From positions 11,024,147 to 11,088,146 of the forward strand of contig NC_133297.1 of NCBI RefSeq assembly GCF_005239225.2: a DNA stretch of 64,000 nt, given 5' to 3'. A model generated the notes under the pieces. It was not told the origin of the DNA. It saw nothing but the letters and a program-made list of their open reading frames with translations, and did not search any database. Made by a program: the position numbers and the translations under genes. The stretch comes from Populus alba. Lineage: Eukaryota; Streptophyta; Magnoliopsida; Malpighiales; Salicaceae. This document shows, piece after piece, positions 47,484 through 59,094 of this stretch (the first letter of the stretch is position 1; the number at the start of each line of letters is the position of its first letter).

Positions 47484-50400
47484 TGTTAAAAGTATTTTTT
47501 TAAAAAAATTAATTTTTTATTATTTTAAATTAATATTTTTTTAATATTTTTAAATTTGATATGTTAATATTAAAAATAATTTTTTAAAAAATAAAAAATA
47601 TATAATTTTTAAATAAAAAGTACTTGTTTAAAAAACAAGTATAACTATATTCCCCAGCAGTCGTTTTGACAGCATTGAACACCCACTGAAAATAGGTAGA
47701 GAGATACTTTACAAACTTACAAGACTCGGACACTAGTCTGACTTGGTCCAAGGCTTAAATTGTGGATTGATCGGCAAAATTGTTTTTTTTTTTTTTTTTT
47801 AATTAGCTCCTCCCTTAGAAAACATTTTTAGAATTGCAACTGCTTTTGAAATAATGATAAAATAATATCTTAGGGAAAATATTTGTGTAAAATGTTTTTT
47901 TCTTCAAATAGCGCATTAATGAGATAAAATTGTTTTAATGTTTTTAGGTATGTTTTCCGGATACTTTTATTTTTTATTAAATAAATAACATAGAAATAAT
48001 TGTTAGATTTTTTTTTAAAAAATTCAAAGATATTAATAAGGAAAAGAAAGCTTTTACTAACAAATTATTTTTTTTCAATATAGTTTAAATTATTACAATT
48101 CTTATAAAAAAAAACCATTAGTGCCCTATAATTAAATTAAAAAATTCAATATCTTCTCTCAACACATTTCATATGTCACACACACACACATATATATATA
48201 GTTATGAATGTTTTTTGAATTTCATGAATTAGTCTGTGTTAAAATCACTTTTTAGCATTTATCAACTCATATAATCTTCAATCTATCTTATTAAATGTAT
48301 GCATCGAATACATTTTATTTTGGATTAATGATTAAGATTTGTTTTTCTTGAGGAGAAGTATGTTTACAATGCTTGGATATTTTTTTACATTAAAAAAGTT
48401 ATTCTCGCTCGTAACGTAACATAGATAATTTATATATTTTTAACCTAAAAAAGAAAAATAAAATATTTTCTTTATACTACTAACTCACAATATTTACAAA
48501 CATCATGCCTGACCACTTCATTAATAATTTCTAGTATTATCACTACTACCATAACAATAGCAATCATTCCACCGTCGTTGATTATCACTATTAACAACAT
48601 TACAACCACATTACTAATTTGGCTCCCCTTAATTATATTTTCTGATGTCATCCTGGTTATCACTTTGTTATTAAAGTATCCACCACCATCATTATTTTTA
48701 TCATTAATATAATAATTTTTCACATTTTATTATCATATTTTAAAATCCACCAAAGTAAAAAAATTTATTATACTTAAAAGTATTTTTTTTAATATATCAA
48801 AACAATAAAAAATATTTTTTTTTTTTACAAAACGTTTTTCTCAAAAAAATATTATTTACAAAACACTGGAAGCCTAAGAAAAGGACTCCGTAGTTCTATC
48901 TTGTCATTATTTGCACCAAGTCCTGTATTACTCGTAGCACATCCCTTTCAAAGTAAGTGCTTAATGCGTTAATAAATGATAATTATGGTTCATAATTAAC
49001 AAAGAAGAAAGATAATCACTAGGGTGTTTCTCACGGTTCAGAGTTTAATTATCATGTTAGAGTATGGTTTTTAATCCAAAATCATGTTCTTTCTTGGAGA
49101 TAAATCTCTTTCTTTTTTTTAATTCAATTTTAATTAAAAGCTCATCCCCACAATATCCCGCATCAGCCTCATGCATATAAATAAATTTAATACACACAAT
49201 CATCTCTCAGTGGGTATGTTTATGGTTTTTTTTTTAACTTAAATTTTTTAATAATTTTGAATTGTTTTTAAAAATAAAATAAAAATATTATTTTAATATA
49301 TTTCAAAACAAAAAAAATACTCTAAAAATAATTGTCGTCACAATTTCAAACACCACCAATTATTGTTATTATTATTATTATTATTAAATATTTCCATTTA
49401 ATATTGCTTAATTCCTCGAAGCAACGATCGTGTTTGAAAATGTGGTTGCTGTTACTTTTCAAAATATATTTTACTTCAGAAAAGATTGTCAATAATATTT
49501 TTTTATTTTAAAAAATTATTTTTGAGATCAGAACATTAAAATAATTTAAAAACATAAAAAAATATATTAATTTAAAGAAAAAAAAAATTTAAAAATTTTT
49601 TAAAAATATTTTTTTACCACATTACCAAACGACATCCATGTATATATTGATGGGCCAATAATGACATGTACCGTAATTAACTCTCATTATTACAATATGT
49701 TCCTTAAATTTTGGTTATTCCTATGCCTCCGCCATTAATATTTATGTTTCTCTTTATTGGTATTAATTGCTGTTGTGACGTTTTTCCATCCATACACAGA
49801 CAGGTTAACCACTGTTTCTCTTAATTAATGGAGAACCTTAATGATAATAAAAGGTAAATAAAATGAAATAAATCCCATTTAATTATCCCTTAATGTTATC
49901 TCATATATATATATATATTATCAAGTCTTCTTCAAATATATTCTATATTAGACAACATCATCTTTGTACTGTATGCACTGTTTGAGAATGCAATGCAAAT
50001 CATATTTTATAAAAATTCAATTATTTTATATGTTTTGGAATCGTTTTAATATGTTGATTTTAAAAAAAAAATTTTAAAAAAATATTATTTTAATATAAAA
50101 TATATTTAAAAAAAAACAATTATAATTACTCTTGTAGGTGAATGATATAGAAGCTATGGAGCAAGAATATAATATGATTTGATGCTAAAATTATTAGAAC
50201 ACATCCGGACTTCATTTAACGTCCTAGATCACACAGTATTATACGCGGGCGTGTAGATTGGACAAAAGTTTTTGAAGAGGCTTAATTGTTTCTCAAAAGA
50301 TTTGGAATGGTGGGAGGGACTAAAATTGAAGTTTTCACAGAATTAAATACGTGAAATTAATAGTCAAGAATACATTGCCTTAAAGAAAGTTAATCCACAA

Positions 50401-50600
50401 GAGATACAGGGAGAACGGCTAGGATCTAGATGTGAAATAACCATCCCCTGATATCACAAGGCCACGGAGGAATAAAAGCTTTTTGACACTAAAAAATGGA
50501 CACACCGACACACACAGAGGATAAAAACCTTACATCAACACCCTTAAAGGCAACCTTAGCATATAACTGCCCAATATATATTGCTGGTCGAAAGATCTTA
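46160..50600. other. Repeat-rich intergenic region without genes
   Basis: I find no gene. Contents include long T runs (46349-46366, 46850-46866, 47784-47801), GA repeats (47177-47193), an (AT)18 tract (47444-47479), CA/TA tracts (48178-48201) and TTA repeats (49363-49385). Copies of the dispersed AT-rich family lie near 47480-47640, 48770-48860, 49220-49330, 49440-49640 and 50010-50130. A short hAT-like candidate with GGCGGAGCTACATGG at 47243 and CCGGCCCTG at about 47342 may be a 110-bp MITE. Confidence 0.5.
47444..47479. repeat. (AT)18 microsatellite
   Basis: Eighteen AT units within AT-rich intergenic DNA. Confidence 0.9.
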
Positions 50601-50675
50601 TTTTTTTTATGCTTATAATCATAGAATATGCTTTCCACAACCGCAGGTTGTCTCCAGAACTTCGTAATTCATGGC

Positions 50676-52286
50676 TCATGAGTAGATTGTTTGTTCTACT
50701 GGAACGCTGTGTAACACCACTGTCTCAACGGTGAGTCCAGGTCCGAATCCAAACAAAACACCCCACTCAAGCCCTTCACCGGTGGTGCTTTTCCCTTCCT
50801 CGAGAGACTTGTTTCTCATCTCGTCCAAGATGAACAAAACACAAGCACTTGACATGTTGCCATAATCACTGAGGACGTTTCTTGTAGCTCTCAGTTTCTC
50901 TTCCTTTAGATCTAGCTTAATCTCAACCTGGTCAAGAATCGCGGGGCCACCAGGGTGTGCAATCCAAAATATGGAGTTCCAATCGTTGATACCAATTGGA
51001 GCGAATGCTTCAACCAGGCTTTTCTCTATGTTCTTTGAGATTAGCCCAGGAACATCCTTTAGCAGGTGAAAGGTTAAACCAACCTCACGTAAGTGTCCAT
51101 CGATGGCCCCGTCAGAGTCAGGAAGGATGGTTTGTGCAGCTGAAACAAGCTGGAATAATGGACGCTCAATGGAAGTGTCAGGATCAGCACCTACAATAAC
51201 TGCTGCAGCACCATCGCCAAAAAGCGCTTGACCTACCATGGAATCCAAGTGAGTATCAGATGGTCCACGAAAAGTGACAGCAGTGATCTCAGAGCAGACA
51301 ACAAGAACGCGTGAGCCCTTGTTGTTCTCAGCCAAGTCCTTAGCTAAACGAAGGACGGTCCCGCCGGCGAAGCAGCCCTGCTGATACATCATGAGTCTCT
51401 TTACGGAGGGACGCAGGCCGAGGAGCTTGGTGAGCTGGTAGTCAGCACCTGGCATGTCTACACCTGAGGTTGTACAGAATACAAGGTGGGTGATCTTGGA
51501 TTTTGGCTGACCCCACTCTTTTATAGCCTTAGTTGCAGCTTCTTTTCCCAGCTTTGGAACCTCCACAACCACCATGTCTTGGCGTGCATCAAGAGACGGA
51601 GCCATGTATTCACACATGCTAGGGTTCTCTTTCAGTATCTCCTCGGTTATGTGCATGTACCGTTTCTTGATCATAGATTTGTCACCTGTTCATGGAAATC
51701 ATATAATCATAAAATTAATCCCATTGAGTTGTAAATCATTGTAAGCAGAATTAATACATATACCCCCTCCCCCTCTCTTACAGCTCCCTCAGCCGTTTTC
51801 TCTTTCACTGTTTTTTTTTTTATACCATGACACACCAGTACTCACTCTCAAGAGTTAAATCAACTCGAGATTTCTAGTTAATCGCAAATGCATATATGAA
51901 ATACAAGTAGAAGGAATCAAACTACGGGTGTTTTCTATGGATAGATAGATACGTGTATGTCGACAGAAAATATCAAGCATGTAAGAATAAATTCCATGAA
52001 CGTTTTTGGATTTTTCTTGGCGGTGAAGCAACATCTATAATCAAGTGAAAAAGTGGAGTTTAAATGCTGGAGTACTGTGTGAGAATATATGAAATAGACA
52101 CGTACACATGCGTTTGAACTTCTCCTTCAACTCAGTCATGTGTTCGCTGTTGGTGATCCGGAAGTAGTAGTCAGGATAGTCAGCCTGGGAGACGCAGTTG
52201 GCCGGGGTGGCCTTGCCAATGGCCAGGATGGTGGCTGGACCACTGGCTCGCTGGGCCTTTCTGATCTCCTCAATCGACGGTGCCAT
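50676..52286 (-). CDS. CHS: Chalcone synthase
   Basis: Two exons, 52106-52286 and 50676-51685, give 396 residues, the usual size for chalcone synthase. The single intron splits the Cys61 codon (T|GT), the conserved CHS intron position. The enzyme condenses one p-coumaroyl-CoA with three malonyl-CoA to naringenin chalcone, the entry step to flavonoids, on the cytosolic ER face. The catalytic triad is present as Cys165 (YQQGCFAGG), His304 (WIAHPGGP) and Asn337 (YGNMSSA), each one position later than in alfalfa CHS. Phe216 (QALFGDG) and the signature GFGPG are present. The C-terminus VPVEQTIYS is a little longer than in many CHS proteins. A stilbene synthase is unlikely in this plant group. The gene looks fully functional. 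Confidence 0.95.
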
Positions 52287-52404
52287 CTTTACGGGCAGCT
52301 AGCTCTTTGAATGTTCAGAAGCTAGCTGGGGAACAGAGAGAGAGACAAATGCAATAAAAAAGTTGAAATTACTGTCGATGGCATGTATGAAAGGAAGGTA
52401 ACAG

Positions 52405-52500
52405 GGTATTTATAAAGAGATGCAGCTTAGAGGGACAGTTGGTCCTTGGTAGGTTGGAGGGACGGATAGCTGGTTGGCCACGTGGGTCTGGGGGTTAGGC
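52405..52500 (-). promoter_or_regulatory. CHS proximal promoter: TATA, MYB sites, G-box
   Basis: Reading the minus strand upstream of the CHS start: a TATA box (TTTATAAATA, 52407-52416); CCAACCTACC (52448-52457), matching MYB/H-box type sites; CCAACCA (52471-52477); CACGTG (52479-52484), a G-box/ACGT element for bZIP or bHLH factors; and GCCTAACCCC (52491-52500), another MYB-like site. Closely spaced MYB and ACGT elements are the known light- and MYB-responsive unit of CHS promoters. Function here is inferred from the motifs. Confidence 0.7.
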
Positions 52501-52658
52501 TGTTAACGAGTGGTAGATGTCGAACCACATGCCTTTCTTCGTTGTTGAATTTAAAGTAGTTTCCGCATGCAGTGACGTAATTAACCTTTCCTACCTCTCC
52601 TCCTCTTAAAAAAAAAAATTCCCAAGTAGGATACCCTGCCCGCCAGGCTAATCTACAT

Positions 52659-52918
52659 TAGGGTGAGTAAAAAAATCAAGAAATCAAGAAAATAAGAAAA
52701 AAATAACTGAAAAAACCGAACAAAAAACCAATTAAATCTATTAAAATTTTAAAAAAAAAACCGGTTCGGTTCTCGAACCAAAAAAACCATCGAGCCAACC
52801 CGGTTTGAAACGGTTTTTTCCCTTAAAAAACCGAAACCGGTCAGTTCGAACCGGTTTCAGTTCGGTTCGATTTAGTTATTTTTTTTAATAAAAACCGAAC
52901 TGAATTTGCTCACCCCTA
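52659..52918. mobile_element. hAT-type MITE with 8-bp target-site duplication
   Basis: The 260-bp element is bounded by the direct repeat ATCTACAT (52651-52658 and 52919-52926). Its ends are inverted repeats: TAGGGTGAGTAAA on the left and, reversed, TAGGGGTGAGCAAA on the right. The interior is rich in AACCGG/CCGGTT words forming many short palindromes. The 8-base duplication and end sequence suggest the hAT superfamily. It lies about 370 bp upstream of the CHS start codon. Confidence 0.85.
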
Positions 52919-53245
52919 ATCTACATTATCCACGTTATCAACAATAATTTATCTTTTTATTTATTTATTATGGATTATAAGTTGTAACAACTAGTTATAA
53001 TCTTACCATGATTATTTCAATTGTTTGAATTTTAAAAGCTTGTGGATTCTTCAACCAATTTTTCTCGCGAGACCAAGTCTATTTCTATAAAAATTTTATA
53101 TGGATAAACATGAAATGGGTGATCATGCTGGGAGGAAATAAACACACTTAATTATTATATGAAGAAACACTCGAGGATTTCTTGTGGATATAGGATGTTA
53201 AAATATATGATTCTTTTCAAGTTTTATTTATTTATTAGATGAAAT

Positions 53246-53530
53246 TAAGGGTGGGAAAAAAAAAAAAAAAACGATTAAATAGAAAAAATCAAACCGTGAA
53301 AAAAAACCGATTAAAATTTTAAAAAAAAGCGAACAAATCGACTGTAACCCAAACAGAAAAAAAACTAGAAAAACCCGAACCAAGCCCTGAAAAAAAATCG
53401 AATCAAAAAAAAACCGAGGCAAACCGGTTTGAACCGGTTTTGGTTTGATTTCGAGTTTTTTTTAGAAAATTAAATTTGGTTGTTTTTTATATATATATAA
53501 ACCAAACCAAACTGAAAATAATCACCTCTA
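53246..53530. mobile_element. Second MITE of the same family
   Basis: The 285-bp element has flanks GATGAAAT (53238-53245) and AATGAAAT (53531-53538), a target-site duplication with one change. Ends are TAAGGGTGGGAAA and, reversed, TAGAGGTGATTATTTTC. The interior has the same AACCG/CGGTT-rich composition as the element at 52659-52918, but it is more diverged. Confidence 0.75.
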
Positions 53531-53569
53531 AATGAAATAATTCATTTATAGCCATTCTCCTTATGTACA

Positions 53570-54856
53570 TAGTGGCAAAGCCATGTAAGGTCATAAAGGG
53601 CAATTGCCCTCCTTATCTTCTTTTTATAATCCTTTTATATTAGAATATTAATAATATCTTAGCAGGTTTAATTTTTTTTGCTGGTTACCAATTAACCCAA
53701 GTTAGCTATTATTAACTTACAATATAATATAATATATATGTTCAGTATATTTCATTATCTTTCCCCTTTTCTTTCTTTTTCTTTCTAATTAACTAAGAGT
53801 CCTTTTTTTTTTCAAGCTAGTACTATTCTTACCTCTTTTTTTTCGCATAAAATTTCTCTTCAAATCCTGAGCTATTAATTAGTTAAGCAAATAACCTCTT
53901 ATGTTTCATACTTTAGGTAAGTTTCCTCCTCTTTTGTATTTGTTTTTTTGTTTAATTTTAGTTTTATTTCTTTACAATTAGTTATTGAAAATGTTAGGAT
54001 TTATGATAATTTAAGAGTTTGTTGAATTAATATGTATATAGATAATATTATATGCACATGGATATGAAATAAAATGGGTTTTGATGAATTGATGATAAGT
54101 ATTTTGCTATGAATTTCATATTGAAAATGGATGGTGATGAACTTACTAGTGATTAAAAATAAAGTATATGACAACTCAAAAAATTAGGGACACAATAGAA
54201 ATAAAAAAATATTTAATATTTATATTTAACCCACCTGTAGAAAACAATAAGTCAATGATAATAACATTAATTGGTCATGGCAATCCTTTTAAGCTATGAT
54301 CTTAGCTACTCTCTATCATATGTTAGCATAGAATTGTAGTAAGATCCCACATCGGCGGGTGAGGAGATAGTTGTTGGCCTTATTTATAGTGCTGGTCGCT
54401 AACTTGTTGTACGTGTTTTGGAGCGTCAGACTCAGTGATAAGCTTGCATCACTAGAAACAAAACCATGAGGACGTAAAGCTCAAAACAAACAATATGCAG
54501 CAGGTTGGGCTAGACTGTTACAATTGTTGGAAGATTTAGAAAACACAAGCATTAAACCCACCTTAAACTAAAATAGATGAATGATAGTTTGATTATATAT
54601 ATTGAGAAAAATATCTTCAATGAGATTGATAATAAAGTTATTATGAAACGGTTTTAAAATATAAAAACTAAAAAATAAACAATTATAACATAAGTTTTTT
54701 CATTTTGAAAGTATTCTTAAATTAATTTTTTTTATATGAGTTAGTACATATATTTCAAATTAATTTATCTATATAATGCATATCTACATAAAACATAATT
54801 TCAAGTATTTGTTAATAGTTTGCCCCCTTATTTAAAAAACCCTGGATTTGCCACTG
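53570..54856. mobile_element. Non-autonomous hAT-like element
   Basis: The left end reads TAGTGGCAAAGCCATG from 53570; the right end, reversed, reads CAGTGGCAAATCCAGG ending at 54856. GGGCAATTGCCCTCC and TTTGCCCCC lie just inside the ends. The 1.29-kb interior has no transposase frame. Flanking 8-mers are similar but not identical (about TTATGTAC and TTATGCAT), so the duplication is only suggestive. A short LTR-like insert lies inside. Confidence 0.6.
54335..54522 (+). mobile_element. Short LTR-like segment inside the hAT-like element
   Basis: The 188-bp stretch begins TGTAGTAAGATCCCACATCGG and ends ACTGTTACA. GATCCCACATCGG followed by a TTTATAG-type TATA box is typical of small plant LTRs such as TRIM elements. 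No second LTR or clear target-site duplication was seen, so it may be a solo LTR or a fragment. Confidence 0.45.
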
Positions 54857-54933
54857 TTTATGCATATTATATAATTTCAGGAAAAAAAAAAATACTTCAT
54901 TCATTATTAGAGTTTGATGTACATATATTTAAT

Positions 54934-55377
54934 TGTTGGGGTATATATAATTTCTTAAACATGAACTTATTTTTTAGTATTGAATTTGAATAAATAAGAA
55001 AGATATTTAATGTGCGAATAATATTATACTTATTTCCATGCCTAACTTCCTACATATAAAAGTACAAATACATTAAATTCTCTAGTTTATTGAATTTTCA
55101 TGGTAAGAATTTATCAAGAAATCACTTCTTATTGAATAAAAGGCAGTCACCACCTAACTATTAGAAGAAAAAAAAAGGAAGGAAACTTTTGTTAATTAGA
55201 AAAAAAAAACCTTTTGTATATAACCCAATCTTTTTGTACCTTTATTCATCATAGCTTCATCCATAATGTATGTGCTTGGCTTACTACTAGAGTCTAATGA
55301 GCTTTAAGCCTTAATTGTCACTTAATTTAAAATGTACTTAATATATGGGCCATTTAAAAAAAAAAAAAATTCTAACA
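54934..55377 (-). mobile_element. 3' LTR of a Ty1/copia element
   Basis: On the minus strand this 444-bp segment begins TGTTAGAA and ends CCCCAACA. It is preceded by a purine-rich tract (about 55378-55395, AGGCCAAGTGGTAAAA) like the polypurine tract plus linker of copia elements. It follows directly after the polyprotein remnant. The matching 5' LTR was not found. Confidence 0.65.
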
Positions 55378-55749
55378 TTTTACCACTTGGCCTATAGGAC
55401 ATCACCTGAAAAATGACAATATCTTTATAAAGTTCAAAATATCTAAGTGAAAATGCTCATGCTTAAATCAAGAATACAACATATGAATAATAATGATCAC
55501 ACTTTATCAAACACTTTCTTTCATGTATTACAATACATTGCATCCTTAAAATAAATAATTAATGAGAAAATAAACTTTATGAATGAACTTCCAATAAGTC
55601 AATCGGGTCCAACTTTATATATCTCAATAGATATAGAAAATAATACTTTATGTACACAAAACATCACTTTAGTTTCTAAGAATAACATAAAAATTATCTA
55701 AACAATCAACTAAAAGAAAATGAAGTAAAATATCAAATAGATTAGCTAG

Positions 55750-56600
55750 ACCCATATGATCCGTAAGATCTTTCTATTGTTTTGTTGGCAATGCTTTAGT
55801 CATGGGATTCACAATCATTAGCTCAATGCTTATATGCTCGATGAGAACTTCATATTCCTTCATTTTCTCTCTCATAATGAAATATTTTATATCGATATGC
55901 TTGTTTGGGTTTCCATACTTATTACTCTTAGAGAAGAAAATTGCAACCGAGTTATCACAATATATGTTTATTGATCTTGATATGGGATAAAAAACTTTAA
56001 GACCATAAATAAATTCTCTTAACCAAATTGCTTGTGTCATTGCTTTATAACATGCAATGAATTAACTTTCATAGTAAATGAAGCAATAATAGTTTGCTTA
56101 GTACTTCTTCAAGATACAACTCTTTTAGCAAAAAGAAAATGTATTCTAGAGTAGATTTTCTTATGCCTACACAACTAGCAAAATTCGAGTCTAAATAACC
56201 AATCACCTCAAAATAATTAGCATGTTTGCAAGTCAACTTGTAATCATTTATTCCTTGTAGGCACCTAATGACTTACTTACCAGCTTTTTAACGATCTATT
56301 CATGGATTACTTTGGAACCTTTCCAACATTCATACTGCAAATTCCAAGTCAGGTCTTATGCGGACTTGTGCATACATCAAACTGTCAATCGTAGGTACAT
56401 AAGGAATGTTACTTATCAACTCCTTTTCCAATACATTTTGTAGGCATTAATTCTACCTAAATTTACCCCCTTTGACAATGGATGATAATGAAGGTGCACA
56501 ATTTGACATCCTAAGTCCTTCCAAAACTTTTATAACTATAGATTACAAAAAATTCAGTTGTTGTTCAATATTATCATATGTGCATGATAAACTATAGAAC
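55750..56600 (-). pseudogene. Ty1/copia polyprotein remnant (RT end and RNase H)
   Basis: Read from right to left: a decayed reverse-transcriptase C-terminal stretch (about 56350-56520, with TIDSLMYAQVRIRPDLEF), then YLDSNFASCVGIRKST and the RNase H region at 55774-56040 (IYCDNSVAIFFSKSN, KHIDIKYFIMREK, MTKALPTK). Stops and frameshifts interrupt the rest. Gag, protease, integrase and most of RT are missing. This is a truncated, inactive retrotransposon copy linked to the LTR at 54934-55377. Confidence 0.85.
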
Positions 56601-59094
56601 AGAGGTAAGAGCATGGGTGATGGAACATTTTCAAAGCTAGTTTTTATTTAATTCTTCAAAATTTAAAATAAATATTTGAAAGAGTTTGAATGATTTTTGA
56701 AGGAAAAAAAATATTTAGTCAATCTATATAAGGATGATATTTTTTATCAATTTGTTTTATGTTTAAGTGTGAATGATATGCTCTCTACTGGTTTAAATTT
56801 TAACGATAAAAAATATGATTAGAAAGTCAGGTTTAACTTTTTTGAACTCAAAAATCTATTTTCTGACTTAATTTTACAAGAAATTAAACACCTCATGAAC
56901 ACTCGAACAAAAAAATTTATTCTTTAATCTCGATCTATTTCTTTTAACGAGATGAAAATTTAAAAACACTTTAATAACACTTTTCTCATTAAAAAAAATT
57001 ATTAACATCAGAATCATGTTTTTTTATTATTATTTGAAATGTTAGCAACCGATCATTTAATTCGGTTGGTCATAATGACCAAACCAAAGGCCATGGAATG
57101 GAATTCGAGGCCACTCTGCCAAATTCTTGGCAATTACCACACGCTGCTCCAGCCCGAATTGCCGATAGCACAAACCTTGAAAAAATTGTTCAACACTCAG
57201 ATGACATTGTAGATATCACATCTAAATTCTTTAAAGAAGAAAATCTGAATCTTCGAAAACATGAAATAGGTTCTTCTAGCTAGCAGATTGCCCAGAGATT
57301 CATGCTCTTCAATTCATTCATCATACAAGAACAGTTTACGAGGAGCAGATCACATTTGCTATATACACTCAGACCTTGTTACAAGCCTCATCAACCTGAG
57401 CTAGCTGCCTCTCTTTCTCCATCTCCCTCCAGCAGATTCGTGTTCATATAATCCCACCATCAAAAACTGAACACGGGATAGGAGAGAAAGACACCAACTG
57501 TGGATTTCTCGTGTTCTTTGCACTTGTTTAGGGCAGCAGCCCATGGTTACTGGCTTTTATATGACAACCAACATCAATGCTTGAAAAACAACAGAGTAGA
57601 GACAATTGAGCTTACTCTTGATGCCTGAGATTTTAATTGATGAATTAATTTGCGTAGGGCAGGAGCTTTTTCCGCTGTCTTCAATGGAAGTATAAATTTC
57701 GTCTGTATTTAAGTTGCTACTGTAAGCTCCATCTTCTCCAAGACTACGCCTAGTTTCCTGCAATCTTTCCTGGGTAGGAAGCAAGATGTATAGTTATCAA
57801 GAGAAGACGGTACAATAATTATTCTGCACCGGCATAGCATAATTATTTTCTCACCCTAGCAAATTGCTTTGTTTTCGCATCTCACCATGGCCAAAACCAG
57901 AGATGTTCAGGTTAGACATCGGAAGATAGTAAGGGGAATTTTTCTTGAAAACCAAACAAGGGAAATTAAAAAAATCTTTAAATGATGAAGAAGCAATCAA
58001 TCATAGAGAATTTGACGAGTCAGTCAAGCAATTTCACTGTTCTCCTTATTCTGTTGGCTCTGCAGAGGGATAAATTGTTATTCCTGAGACACAAGACACA
58101 CAGTCCAGCTAGTTATGCCAAAGGTGAACTGTTCCCCAGTTGGCGATCTTAAAGACTGATAGTAAGACGAGGACAAACCAAAGGCCTTCAACAAATTACT
58201 AATGAAGTCTAAATAGAAATATAAATATAAAAATGCTTTACCAATAGTATAAATTATATCTTAAAATTTTACCTAACTGTTTAAATTATTGAGTTGAGAT
58301 AATTCTTTAATATGATATCAGAGTTTTAATCACTAAATAATTAGAATTTGAATCTCATCATAATATATGCAAGTTCTCTAATCGTCGAGTCTGGGGCAAT
58401 AAAATTCTCTAATCGTCATATACCAACAAGTCATCAGTTCTTTTATGCCATAGCATCAAAGTTAAGATGCCGGGCAATAGAGTGTAAGAAGGCCGCAGTA
58501 CCTTGATCAACATCTCATCCCTGTCATATCTCAATGGAGCAGGGCAATTTTTCTATAGTATCCGTTGTGAATTGCCTTGTAAAGTGTCAGCTTTCTCATT
58601 GTTCTAAATGCATTATTGGGCAGGAAAAGCAAAATGCATGATACAGAAACAAGGTACACCTTACTTGACAGGGACTTCAGTATAGTCACTGAAATGAACA
58701 GTAACCAAGTAAGAAATGAAGAAGCACACGACGAGGGAAGAAAATGAGGAAAAGAGGCTCAAAATCAAAGGAAACGGGGCTGAAAAAACAAGAAAGCAAA
58801 AGGGTTTTGTATGCACAAAAAGTACTCGTCAAGTTTCAGGAGGTTACCATGTCTCATTCAATCAATCAACGTGAAGTGTCAAAAGAAGTGATGCAATAAC
58901 TTTCCTTCTTCTTCGACTCTCACGTAGCATGTAAACACTCGTAATTATCATGCATCTCATATCAAAATAAAAGGAAAGAACCACCCAAAGATCAAGCCTG
59001 CATGCCCGTCAAAGCCTTCATTTGGATATGATTCGAAGAATCAGCAGCAGAAGAGGCCGTAGATAGCAAAGCTTCATAACATACTCCTAATCTC
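56601..59094. other. Region without a recognised gene
   Basis: Several short frames occur (57098-57283 on plus, 57557-57784 on minus). The minus-strand one, around 57608-57770, starts after a good acceptor (CCTACCCAG) and encodes a charged stretch with DEIYTSIEDSGKSS, so it could be a decayed exon. I recognise no family. 57300-57600 and 58400-59000 have balanced base composition, unlike the repeat fields, and may be remnants of genes or non-coding transcripts. Confidence 0.35.

Noticed and set aside
48472..48723. 83-codon minus-strand frame
   Set aside because: Made of simple ATC/ATT-type triplets; no domain or codon signal.
57098..57283. 61-codon plus-strand frame
   Set aside because: Not recognised and isolated between repeats; too short to support a gene call alone.
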